The position numbers and the translations under genes were made by a program. From Sulfuricurvum sp. (lineage in GTDB: Bacteria; Campylobacterota; Campylobacteria; Campylobacterales; Sulfurimonadaceae): a stretch of 64,000 bases of DNA. Below are positions 33,469 to 41,377 of this stretch, piece after piece (within the stretch, counting starts at the first letter, position 1; each line of letters begins with the position of its first letter). The notes beneath the pieces were generated by a model, which saw only the letters and a list, made by a program, of their open reading frames with translations, was not told the origin of the DNA and ran no database searches. The stretch lies in contig NZ_JAQTQR010000001.1 of the NCBI RefSeq assembly GCF_028712165.1, positions 1 through 64,000 of the forward strand, given 5' to 3'.

Positions 33469-34191
33469 TTAGTTTGTACTGTTTAATTTCCACGTCCGCA
33501 GCAATTCGGAAGCGGCTTTGGAATCTTTATAGTTGAGATAGAGTTCTAATACCCCTATCGCTTCCGTCTTTTTCCCTTGCGCATAATACGATTTGGCATA
33601 CAAAAGCCATGCATCTTCTGCTTCACGGTTCATCTGATTGGCTTTTTTCGCCCATGTGGCCGCATCGGCAAAGTTTTTCTTTGCATAATAATCACGGGCT
33701 ACGTCAAGAGCCGTTTCGTATTTTGGATTATTTTGATAGGCCTCAAGAGGGGTATCTGCTTTTTGGGTATTGACTTCAAATAAGCGATTGTTTTTAACTG
33801 CCGGTACAGCCACTGCAGTCTCAGGAACTGAAGGAACCGTTAAATCGGGTTTCATGGTTGTTGGGGATGAGGATGGAGCAGGTTTTTGCTCAGGTTTGGT
33901 GCTTACAGGGGTATTTTTTGCCGCTGATTTGTGTACAGTGGGAACATCGGCTTTTTTAGGTTGTGTGCTTTTAACCGGAACAACAGGCGCAGTAGGTGAA
34001 GTTTGTTCCGCTACGGCGGCTGTTTGTTCTGCAGGAACCTGCTTGGTTTGAGACGTGAGCCACATTTGATATCCGGAAATACCTGCAATGACAAACAGTA
34101 TTGTCCCTACAATTTTTAAGGAAAGACGAATGATACGGCGTTGTCGTGCTCTCTCACAACGGGCTACGAGTTGATCAAAATTATCAATCAT
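33469..34191 (-). CDS. TPR-containing pilus biogenesis protein (MshN-like)
   Basis: A 240-residue bitopic protein: a short cytoplasmic N-terminus, a membrane helix at about 28-48 (IVGTILFVIAGISGYQMW), a Pro/Thr/Lys-rich spacer at 55-135, and a C-terminal pair of TPR-like helices (FADAATWAKKANQMNREAED, SYYAQGKKTEAIGVLELYL). The ATG at 34191 has GGAG upstream; an ATG five codons earlier is possible. It overlaps the ATPase gene by eight bases. Position and layout match MshN of MSHA pilus operons. Confidence 0.75.
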   Translation of the reverse strand: MIDNFDQLVARCERARQRRIIRLSLKIVGTILFVIAGISGYQMWLTSQTKQVPAEQTAAVAEQTSPTAPVVPVKSTQPKKADVPTVHKSAAKNTPVSTKPEQKPAPSSSPTTMKPDLTVPSVPETAVAVPAVKNNRLFEVNTQKADTPLEAYQNNPKYETALDVARDYYAKKNFADAATWAKKANQMNREAEDAWLLYAKSYYAQGKKTEAIGVLELYLNYKDSKAASELLRTWKLNSTN

Positions 34192-34978
34192 GGAGTAGCT
34201 CCGCATTCATAGCCGCCATCGTTATGGTACACGAAGAGGGGCGTAGATATTTGGATTTGTTATGGGTATTGGTGTAGTGGAGCAAGTGGAAAAGATGGTA
34301 AAAAATCTTTTTGAAATTACGAAAATTCCCTTCACTCAGCCGGTGGGCTTTTGCTATAAGTTTTGGATTGATTTCATCAATAATTTCGGAAAATCCCATT
34401 TTCATGAGTTCTGAATGGATATAGTTTTTTCCCTCGATGATACTGAGAGGAGAAAGTTCTATCACTCGATGAGGACGGCTTTTAAAATGGGGTGCACGCA
34501 AAATGGCCTCACCTTCACTTCTGTGCATGGCAATGATAAACCAAAATGCTTTGGAATCGCTCAAAATACGGATAAACTCACGCATTTCGGTACTGAGCAA
34601 TTGCGCTTCATCGATCATGATGAGATGATCTGAATTTCCATAGAGTTGAGTGGCTTCCATCCGAAGCTGCTCCATGTCATTTCCCTCAACACTAACACCT
34701 TTGTGATTCAGAAGTTTTTTGAGCAGGTCGATCGGAGTGAGAAAGGGTGTCTCAATAAGGATGATATCCCGTTTATCGGCCCATATGGTGTTAAGATGAT
34801 TGAGCAAAAAGCTTTTTCCGCTTCCCGGCTCTCCAATGAGAAAAATGAGCTGTCGAAAAGAGCTGTTGAGAAGATTCTGGATTTTTTCAATCGCTCCGAG
34901 GGCACTTTGTACCTCGAAATACTCCTCGCTATTGCGCCGTTCTTCGAATCGGTCTGCTGCTTCAAGCCATTTGGACAT
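34184..34978 (-). CDS. AAA ATPase, MshM/ExeA-like
   Basis: A 264-residue AAA+ ATPase. Walker A is FLIGEPGSGKSFLL, Walker B is LIMIDEAQLLS, and the following segment has the sensor region FWFIIAMHRSEGEA. MshM and ExeA-type ATPases help to place or assemble the secretin at the cell wall; the ExeA peptidoglycan-binding tail is absent here, as in MshM. The ATG follows the secretin stop after two bases. Confidence 0.85.
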   Translation of the reverse strand: MSKWLEAADRFEERRNSEEYFEVQSALGAIEKIQNLLNSSFRQLIFLIGEPGSGKSFLLNHLNTIWADKRDIILIETPFLTPIDLLKKLLNHKGVSVEGNDMEQLRMEATQLYGNSDHLIMIDEAQLLSTEMREFIRILSDSKAFWFIIAMHRSEGEAILRAPHFKSRPHRVIELSPLSIIEGKNYIHSELMKMGFSEIIDEINPKLIAKAHRLSEGNFRNFKKIFYHLFHLLHYTNTHNKSKYLRPSSCTITMAAMNAELLHD

Positions 34979-34980
34979 AA

Positions 34981-36501
34981 TCAGTTAAACCGTTTTAGAA
35001 TTGCGTCGTCGATGGAAGGGAAAGCATCCGGTTTCACCAGCGTCGGAGTGATTAGAATAAAGAGTTCACTTTTACGTGTAGATGCGGTCGAACCGTGGAA
35101 AAGTCGGCCAAGTAACGGGATGTCTCCCAATACAGGGACTTTATTATCATAATTATAGGTTTTTTTCTCGATCAGGCCGCCGATAAGAACTTTTTGGGCA
35201 TCTTTGACTTTAACGATCGAGGTCATTTGTTTGACGCGTGTATCCGGCGGCATTGTTCGATTGCTATTGCCAATATCGCTTGATCCCATAGCGGTTGAGG
35301 CATTTAGATCCTCACCGAGCAATTCGCTGGTGACCGGATTGATCCGCATAACGATGTAGCCGTCTTCTGTGACTTCGGGGATAATATTGAGTGTGAGGCC
35401 GACGAAGACCGACCCTAGGGTATTTGTTGTTGTGGCTAGAGTTTGCGTATTTGCCGCAGAGATTGAACCGTTTTGATAGAGATAGCTGAGCTGTTTTCCG
35501 ACGTTTATAACGGCAGGCTGATTGCTCAGTGTCAAAATTTTAGGGTTGGAAAGAACTTCAACATCTCCGTATCGGCTAAGGAAATCGATGAGACCTAACG
35601 GATCAAAATTAACCCCGAAAGAGTAAACCGGATGGGCGACACCCATGTTGTTATAACTGTTGGCATAATTGCCTTTTAGGGACAGACTGAAATCACTCCA
35701 GTTGACTCCGGTTGTGTTGTAGTCATTGTAGGTGAGTTCGATGAGATGCGCTTCGATCATCACTTCCGCATGCATGCGTGATTCAAGTTTTGTCAGGTAG
35801 CGCTGGACAGCATCGATTTGGCGTTTGTTTCCGGTGATGGTGACGACGGCGGCATCACGGTTTACCAGAGCTTTGTTGATCGCTTCGTTGTACTCTTCAT
35901 CAACTTGCAGAATTTGTTGGATATGCTCACGCATCTGATCCCATAGCGTGAATTTTGATAGAGCATGAACATTGGTATAATCGGTATTGGAACCGCTATT
36001 GGAATTGTTTGTTCCTAAAGAAGATCCGCTATAGGAAGATGAATTACTATTAAAACCATTTGTTCCATTATTTGAGTTGACAGCTGTATTAGCTCCCGGA
36101 CCAACGGTGATCGATTTAGTCGATTCGGTAGTGAGCTGTGAAATATTGATGTAATCGACATTGAGGTTGACGGTTTTGGTATAAGAGACGCGGACTATCC
36201 CTTTGTCTTCATCATAGGTATAAAAAAGGTTATGATCATCAAAAATAAAACCAAAAAGTTCCGCAACGGTATAGTCTTGGATATTGACCATATCAAGAGG
36301 CCGAGATAGACGCTCTTTTGCTTTTTGATCTTCGAAAACAACGCTGATATGGCATGTCTGTGCAACATCGCGTATAAGATCCATGAGGGTAAGCGCCGAT
36401 CCCCGATTTTGATAGGCACTGAGGCTAAAGCGTTTGTCTTCACACTCTTTGGCTTGGAGCAGAGAAAAAAGCAGTAAAAGCAGTAAAAATATTTTTTTCA
36501 T
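34981..36501 (-). CDS. Secretin, MshL/PilQ family
   Basis: Outer-membrane secretin through which the pilus passes, 506 residues. I start it at the ATG at 36501 (MKKIFLLLLLLFSLLQAKEC, a signal peptide), which overlaps the upstream stop as ATGA. The N0-like domain covers 30-110. A Ser/Asn/Gly-rich linker lies at about 130-175. The N1 domain (AAVVTITGNKRQIDAVQRYL) is followed by the secretin core with PKILTLSNQPAVINVGKQ and the signature VPVLGDIPLLGRLF. The length matches MshL more than the longer PilQ. Confidence 0.93.
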   Translation of the reverse strand: MKKIFLLLLLLFSLLQAKECEDKRFSLSAYQNRGSALTLMDLIRDVAQTCHISVVFEDQKAKERLSRPLDMVNIQDYTVAELFGFIFDDHNLFYTYDEDKGIVRVSYTKTVNLNVDYINISQLTTESTKSITVGPGANTAVNSNNGTNGFNSNSSSYSGSSLGTNNSNSGSNTDYTNVHALSKFTLWDQMREHIQQILQVDEEYNEAINKALVNRDAAVVTITGNKRQIDAVQRYLTKLESRMHAEVMIEAHLIELTYNDYNTTGVNWSDFSLSLKGNYANSYNNMGVAHPVYSFGVNFDPLGLIDFLSRYGDVEVLSNPKILTLSNQPAVINVGKQLSYLYQNGSISAANTQTLATTTNTLGSVFVGLTLNIIPEVTEDGYIVMRINPVTSELLGEDLNASTAMGSSDIGNSNRTMPPDTRVKQMTSIVKVKDAQKVLIGGLIEKKTYNYDNKVPVLGDIPLLGRLFHGSTASTRKSELFILITPTLVKPDAFPSIDDAILKRFN

Positions 36502-36851
36502 GGAGTATCCTTTATACCGAGTACATGTCGGGTAGAACTGACGCTGATCATATTCAGGCGATTTCCCTCTTTTAAACCGACGAAATTGTTTTGAATATAC
36601 GCGACTTCTTGATTGTTGACATGATCGCCGACACGATACCATGCGCCGTTGATGAAGGCTTTGTTATTCATGACTGCAGTGACAACGGTAGGGGGAATTT
36701 CAGGCACCTTCATCATAGGAGGTGGAGGAAGCAGAGTGTTAAGTGCTGCAGATTTCGGTTTTGAGGTTTTAATAAACGGATCATACATTTGTGCGTGCAG
36801 CAGATGCGATCCGCTTAGGCATAACAAGAGGCAGATCGGAATTCGTCTCAT
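36498..36851 (-). CDS. Periplasmic pilus protein, MshK/PilP-like
   Basis: A 117-residue exported protein with a signal peptide at 1-20 (IPICLLLCLSGSHLLHA). A Pro-rich stretch PPPPMMKVPEIPP is followed by a small beta domain (NKAFINGAWYRVGDHVNNQE) like the single HR domain of MshK/PilP. These proteins connect the inner-membrane PilN/O complex with the secretin. It overlaps genes on both sides by four bases. Confidence 0.72.
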   Translation of the reverse strand: MRRIPICLLLCLSGSHLLHAQMYDPFIKTSKPKSAALNTLLPPPPMMKVPEIPPTVVTAVMNNKAFINGAWYRVGDHVNNQEVAYIQNNFVGLKEGNRLNMISVSSTRHVLGIKDTP

Positions 36852-37477
36852 AAACCGACTCCCATATAGAGGATGACCGCTTCAAAACGGGGTTTTTCTT
36901 CATCGGAACGGATTTGTACGCTTTGCACTTCCACAAGGGTGTTTTGCCCCTCAATAAAGGTCAAAAAGTCGGCAATGGCAGGGAAACTTCCTGTTCCGGT
37001 GATTGTGAGTTTTTTGTACTGTTTTACTTTGCCGAAGAACACTTTATCGGTATCTACCGACTCCATGAGCTCAACTTTAAGGCCAAGTCTGACGGAACGT
37101 TCCAGCAGAAGGTCAAGCATCGCGGCGTAACGTCGATTATCGAAAACAAGGCCTTGAGATGCAGCCATTTGGACTAACAAAGCCTGTTTCTCATCTTCGA
37201 GCGAAGCGGTATGTGCTTCTTCTTTAATCAGTGCATTGGCACTTTGAGCGATTTTTGCCCGATAGGCATCCGGAGAGTTTTCACTAATCTGTTTTACCAG
37301 AAGTGTGTTTTGTTCTTGTAAAGATGTTAATTCATCCAGTGCGTCTGAGAGGTAAAACATCCATCCCATCACTAAAATACCGATGGCGCTGCCGATATAG
37401 ATGAGCCATCTTTGCTGAGCGTTATACCCTAAGAGCTGCTCATCCAGGTTATCGAGCTGTACGTCTAAATCGTTCAT
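36848..37477 (-). CDS. Inner-membrane pilus alignment protein, PilO/MshJ-like
   Basis: A 209-residue bitopic protein. The membrane helix is at about 24-43 (WLIYIGSAIGILVMGWMFYL). A coiled coil at 45-105 is followed by a ferredoxin-like periplasmic domain (KLTITGTGSFPAIADFLTFI). It pairs with the PilN half of the preceding gene in the alignment complex. Four-base overlaps on both sides imply coupled translation. Confidence 0.8.
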   Translation of the reverse strand: MNDLDVQLDNLDEQLLGYNAQQRWLIYIGSAIGILVMGWMFYLSDALDELTSLQEQNTLLVKQISENSPDAYRAKIAQSANALIKEEAHTASLEDEKQALLVQMAASQGLVFDNRRYAAMLDLLLERSVRLGLKVELMESVDTDKVFFGKVKQYKKLTITGTGSFPAIADFLTFIEGQNTLVEVQSVQIRSDEEKPRFEAVILYMGVGL

Positions 37478-38937
37478 CGCGTTACCTTTACAAGGCTGCT
37501 GTACGTAGTTGTGTTAGTGTCCAGCTTGATCTCATGGGTCTCGACATTTTGGTACCCTCTCGCGTAGAGCCCGCTCATAAGTTTGGCAATGTCATCACGC
37601 TTGCGGTAGTCGGAAACGACGAGGAGACTCATCTCTTTGGAACCGTTTTGTTCCATCAGCAGTGTACCGAGTCGGTAACGTCCCAATTCGGCAGTCGTAT
37701 CGAAAAGAAACTGCTGACGTGCGGCATGCATATCGTGAATCAAAGCAGCTGTCTCTTCGGCTCCGTGGTAGAGAGCAATTTCTTCTTGGAGTGTTTTGCT
37801 TTTATTCTGCTGTTCTTGGAGTCGGGCATTGTTTTGTTTGAGAGTAGAGGAGAGCTCTGTTGTCTCATGCTTGAGCGTTTCCAACTGAGCGCTAAGCTCG
37901 TTTTGGCGATCTTCTTCGTTGCTGCTCATCCATCCGACACAGAGTGATGAGATCAGAACAATGAGCAGAGCGCCGCCGACGAGTCCTAAAAATTTGCCGC
38001 TTTCTCGATAATACCACGGAGCTTTACGAGGGTATGGGGAGAGGTTGAGCGCATTCTCTTTGGTAGAGAGGAAATAATCGCCGCACAGTGCATCATGAAT
38101 ATCTATCGGAGCACTACCTTCGCGTGTAAGTGCGGAAACACGGATGTCACTGACACCATAGGCGTTAAAAATACTCTCCAATCCGGGAATACTTGCCCCC
38201 TCGAAATCGAGATAACCGTTATCGATCCCGCTGAGTCCGAAAAGTCCTCTTTTATGATTGATCGTGTGGACGATTCTTTCGATGTTTTTAGCAATCCGAT
38301 CTTGGAGAAGGATATATTTGTTCAGTTCATCGGGGGCATAATTTTCTTCGATGAGCCCTTTGGTATGGAGGAAGCTTTTGAGTTTCGGTAAATCGAGTCC
38401 TGTCTCAACTGCAATAGAAGCGAGTGTTTCAATACTGCGATGGGCAATGTAACGTCCCTCTTGATAAATTGCTGCATACGCCTCTTCGTCGCCCCAATAG
38501 ATAAACAGATCATTTTTGGCATTTAGTTGAGGATAGAGCGAGTGATAGACTATAAATCCCGGGATAATCTGATCGATTGCGCCGCATTTGGAGAGGGAGT
38601 CCGCGAAATACTCATGCGCTTTGGTATGGGAGAGGGCAAAGACTTCGACGAGGATACTGTCATCCGCAGCGATCGTATGGCGGATAAAATCGATCGTGTA
38701 CTCTTCGTCGCTGTTTAAATTTCCCTCTTCGAACATCCGAATTTCAACCTGAATTCGCAGTTCATTATCACTGAGACGATCGGAAAGTTTAAGAGTATGG
38801 GTATTGAGCAGTGTAAGAGGGATGATAGAACCCGACGGCAACTCTTTGAGTTCACGAGAAGAGCCTTCACTCAGAACACCATCATGGTAGGTACGGATCC
38901 GATCGTGTTCTATGAAAAGGATTTTTTGGTTTTCCAT
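37474..38937 (-). CDS. PilM-PilN-type fusion protein (MshI/GspL-like)
   Basis: A 487-residue protein that joins two functions usually split into PilM and PilN. Residues 1-300 form an actin-like (ASKHA) cytoplasmic domain of the PilM/GspL kind. A membrane helix at about 308-328 (FLGLVGGALLIVLISSLCVG) is followed by a long coiled coil to 385 and a PilN-like ferredoxin fold at the end. This layout matches MshI and GspL. It links the ATPase side with the periplasmic PilO and MshK proteins. Confidence 0.78.
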   Translation of the reverse strand: MENQKILFIEHDRIRTYHDGVLSEGSSRELKELPSGSIIPLTLLNTHTLKLSDRLSDNELRIQVEIRMFEEGNLNSDEEYTIDFIRHTIAADDSILVEVFALSHTKAHEYFADSLSKCGAIDQIIPGFIVYHSLYPQLNAKNDLFIYWGDEEAYAAIYQEGRYIAHRSIETLASIAVETGLDLPKLKSFLHTKGLIEENYAPDELNKYILLQDRIAKNIERIVHTINHKRGLFGLSGIDNGYLDFEGASIPGLESIFNAYGVSDIRVSALTREGSAPIDIHDALCGDYFLSTKENALNLSPYPRKAPWYYRESGKFLGLVGGALLIVLISSLCVGWMSSNEEDRQNELSAQLETLKHETTELSSTLKQNNARLQEQQNKSKTLQEEIALYHGAEETAALIHDMHAARQQFLFDTTAELGRYRLGTLLMEQNGSKEMSLLVVSDYRKRDDIAKLMSGLYARGYQNVETHEIKLDTNTTTYSSLVKVTR

Positions 38938-38995
38938 TGCCCTGCTTGCCGCGTTTTTGTTGCTACTGTAAAACGGTAAAATTAAAATTAAAATT

Positions 38996-39433
38996 TCAGT
39001 TATTGCAGGGGATTATAGCATATCCCGTTCCACTAAAGAGACGAATAGTGCTGTTTTTATCACCATTGTTAAAAAATATGTTTAAATCGGATCGGATCAA
39101 TGTACTTAATGTTACCGAATTGCCATCGTGTGGACGGCCTGTACCGTCAAAACAGACGGTTGTTACATTAGGTACCATGGTTATGACAGATTTAATTTCA
39201 TGTTTCGGAGCCTCATCACTTGAGAGAGCAGATGGGGTGAGGGTGACACATCCTGAGGGATCGAGGGCGTTATTTCCCATCGCACGGTAGCGCGCCTCTT
39301 TGAGTTTGAGAAGGGTATACTGAGCATCCTGTCGGGTGTAATCGGGACGGCTCATATAAAACCCGATACCGCTGAGGACACCGATCAGGACAATGACAAA
39401 AATCAACTCAATGAGGGTGAAACCATTTTTCAT
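38996..39433 (-). CDS. Prepilin-type protein (class III leader, Glu5)
   Basis: A 145-residue prepilin. The leader MKNG is followed by FTLIELIFVIVLIGVLSGIG, the standard type IV pilin N-terminus with Glu5. The globular part has two Cys pairs' worth of residues (CVTLTP, VCFDG, final IPCNN). It is the prepilin nearest to the assembly genes and the one most like a major pilin or GspH; which pilin is major cannot be decided. 58 bases separate it from the PilMN gene. Confidence 0.88.
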   Translation of the reverse strand: MKNGFTLIELIFVIVLIGVLSGIGFYMSRPDYTRQDAQYTLLKLKEARYRAMGNNALDPSGCVTLTPSALSSDEAPKHEIKSVITMVPNVTTVCFDGTGRPHDGNSVTLSTLIRSDLNIFFNNGDKNSTIRLFSGTGYAIIPCNN

Positions 39434-39897
39434 GGGCGTTGCAAACTCCTTCGTTCCAGACGGACTTTGTTTCCGAGTTTTAGGGATGGATTTAATTTCG
39501 GATCTTGAGACGTGACTACGACCGTCATGTCGATCATGCCGTGTGATTCAGGGGTATCTATCGATACGATACGATTGCAGTTCCATGTTGACCCATTGTT
39601 GTCTTTGCCTTGAAACAGATAATATTTAGTAACATCGATATCGGCATGAAAGCGTCCATCCGGTGAATCGACGGAGATGACAGGGATACAGGTGTTGTTG
39701 ATTTGACGATTATATCCACTGATATGCAGCAGTGCCGCTTCGGTCGCACTTTGTAAAAACAGCTCGGCCTGTTCTCTCGTATAGCTGTCGGCGTAATGTT
39801 TGGCTCCCAATGAAGCATAGCGCATAGTGATGGTGACAATCCCTCCTATGAAGAGGATGATGAGAAGCACTTGAGACAGGCCGAATGCGCGGCGCAT
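39430..39897 (-). CDS. Prepilin-like minor pilin lacking Glu5
   Basis: A 155-residue protein in the middle of the prepilin genes. The leader-like MRRA is followed by FGLSQVLLIILFIGGIVTIT. The hydrophobic helix is right, but the FTLIE motif is replaced by FGLSQ, so Glu5 is missing. Pilins without Glu5, such as GspK, act at the tip of the filament; PilX-like is the alternative. It overlaps the next gene by four bases and the previous by one. Confidence 0.75.
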   Translation of the reverse strand: MRRAFGLSQVLLIILFIGGIVTITMRYASLGAKHYADSYTREQAELFLQSATEAALLHISGYNRQINNTCIPVISVDSPDGRFHADIDVTKYYLFQGKDNNGSTWNCNRIVSIDTPESHGMIDMTVVVTSQDPKLNPSLKLGNKVRLERRSLQRP

Positions 39898-40733
39898 TAG
39901 AAAACCACCTTTTGTTTGGATAATCGTACCGGATTGCCTCCGCGAACGGTGCGGTTGGTATCGATGGCGAGGCGGATCGTACCGTTTATCATTTGGGCAC
40001 GGAAGGCATTGACGTTAGTAGCCAAAACACTGACATTTCCATCGCAAAAATTTTGATTTTTCCATGGGCGGTAGTTATAAAAGAGCAGGAGGGTATCATT
40101 ATTGAACGCGGATGTTTTGGCGCATGATGAAGCATCCTCTTTTCGAGTTACGGCATAGGCAGAATCAACAAGGTTGTATTTTTCATAAATGATATCCGGA
40201 GGGGTTCCGCTCAAGGTGATGGTATTAACCGCACTGGCGGTAATATTATAGTCATGTCGAATACCTTCATCAAACGAACCTGAAAAAATCAGAACCATGT
40301 CTGATAAGGCAAATGAGCTTCCCCATTTATCTTGTTCGGTTGCGAGTACAGCCGTTAAATCGGTATTGGGAGATGAAAGGGTCGGTTTTAAAGATGCGTC
40401 CATGTCAATAAAACCACTGTAATCATGTGCCAGATAACTTTCGGAAGCTAATCCGTACCATTCAATAATTTTTTTATTAACGGTTTCGGAAAGGGGCAAA
40501 TAAGGACGCGAATCTGATTCATTAAAGCCGACAACCGACATCGGAGCACGGTTATAAAGGAGGATACTGATTTGATCAAGTGCACTTTGGGAGTCGATGG
40601 AGAGCGTCGTGAGTATTTTGGCTTTTTCGCTGCGAAGGGTAATCGCCTCAAACGCTTTAAACATACCGACAGAGAGGATTCCCGTAATGGCAATCGTGAT
40701 GATGATCTCAATCAGGGTAAAAGCGCGCCGCAT
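39897..40733 (-). CDS. Prepilin-type protein, large minor pilin
   Basis: A 278-residue prepilin with leader MRRA and the N-terminal helix FTLIEIIITIAITGILSVGM, Glu5 present. The residue before the cleavage site is Ala, not the usual Gly. The long globular domain resembles minor pseudopilins of the GspJ/PilW kind in size. Its ATG overlaps the previous stop by one base (TAATG). Part of a set of four consecutive prepilin genes. Confidence 0.85.
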   Translation of the reverse strand: MRRAFTLIEIIITIAITGILSVGMFKAFEAITLRSEKAKILTTLSIDSQSALDQISILLYNRAPMSVVGFNESDSRPYLPLSETVNKKIIEWYGLASESYLAHDYSGFIDMDASLKPTLSSPNTDLTAVLATEQDKWGSSFALSDMVLIFSGSFDEGIRHDYNITASAVNTITLSGTPPDIIYEKYNLVDSAYAVTRKEDASSCAKTSAFNNDTLLLFYNYRPWKNQNFCDGNVSVLATNVNAFRAQMINGTIRLAIDTNRTVRGGNPVRLSKQKVVF

Positions 40734-41377
40734 TACCAGTTCCTCGAATTGATCTGAATATTTCCGATATTAAATGAATGGTATTGCAGTGAGGCGATAC
40801 ACCCTTTGTGCTGGCTATCGCTGCCGTATCCGACCCTAACGAGGATGTATTTGGTATTTGAGGTTTGATTTGCCGCTTTGGGATTGGTGCTTAGGACAGC
40901 GGTTCCGGTTGCTGCGGGATCATCAACATAGAGTACGGTTGTTCCGATTGCAAAGAGCCCTTTTTTAAGCGTCGAGGAACAATTTTTATCGGCAGTGAGA
41001 TTGGTGTCGTGATAGTCGTCGATATCGTTACTTTCCGCATCTTCTTTTCCTATAGGACCGGCATTGTAAGCCGTGGTTTCGATACAGTTGCGTCCTCCTA
41101 CGAATCCTCCGATTCGGTAACCGGAAGTGAGATTGCAATCGTAGGCCGGATTTCCCGCATTGACGTTTAGGATTTGAGGATTTTGGGTGTTGTTGTTGTC
41201 CCACGGCAGATTGATGATAAGCCCCATCTGCGCCATTGCATCGTACATCGCCTCTTCTTTGATCGTTGTTTGGGTGCTTTGGTTCATCGACATGATTAAT
41301 CTGGGAATAACGGTAAATACGATCCCGATGATCACCATCGACAATATCAGTTCAATCAGTGTGAGACCTTTTCTCAT
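40733..41377 (-). CDS. Prepilin-type protein, minor pilin
   Basis: A 214-residue prepilin with leader MRKG and LTLIELILSMVIIGIVFTVI, Glu5 present. Several Cys occur in the globular part (YDCNLTSGYR, GRNCIETTAY, KNCSSTLKK, HKGCIASL), so it is probably disulfide-stabilised. It follows the large surface protein with an ATGA overlap, which places its synthesis under the same mRNA. Likely a minor pilin near the filament tip. Confidence 0.85.
   Translation of the reverse strand: MRKGLTLIELILSMVIIGIVFTVIPRLIMSMNQSTQTTIKEEAMYDAMAQMGLIINLPWDNNNTQNPQILNVNAGNPAYDCNLTSGYRIGGFVGGRNCIETTAYNAGPIGKEDAESNDIDDYHDTNLTADKNCSSTLKKGLFAIGTTVLYVDDPAATGTAVLSTNPKAANQTSNTKYILVRVGYGSDSQHKGCIASLQYHSFNIGNIQINSRNW

Noticed and set aside
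30543-38937. The assembly genes as a general type II secretion system
   Set aside because: The MshM-like ATPase, TPR protein, MshK-like protein, short secretin and MshQ-like gene together fit an MSHA-type locus better; GspC, GspD-length secretin and GspM are lacking.
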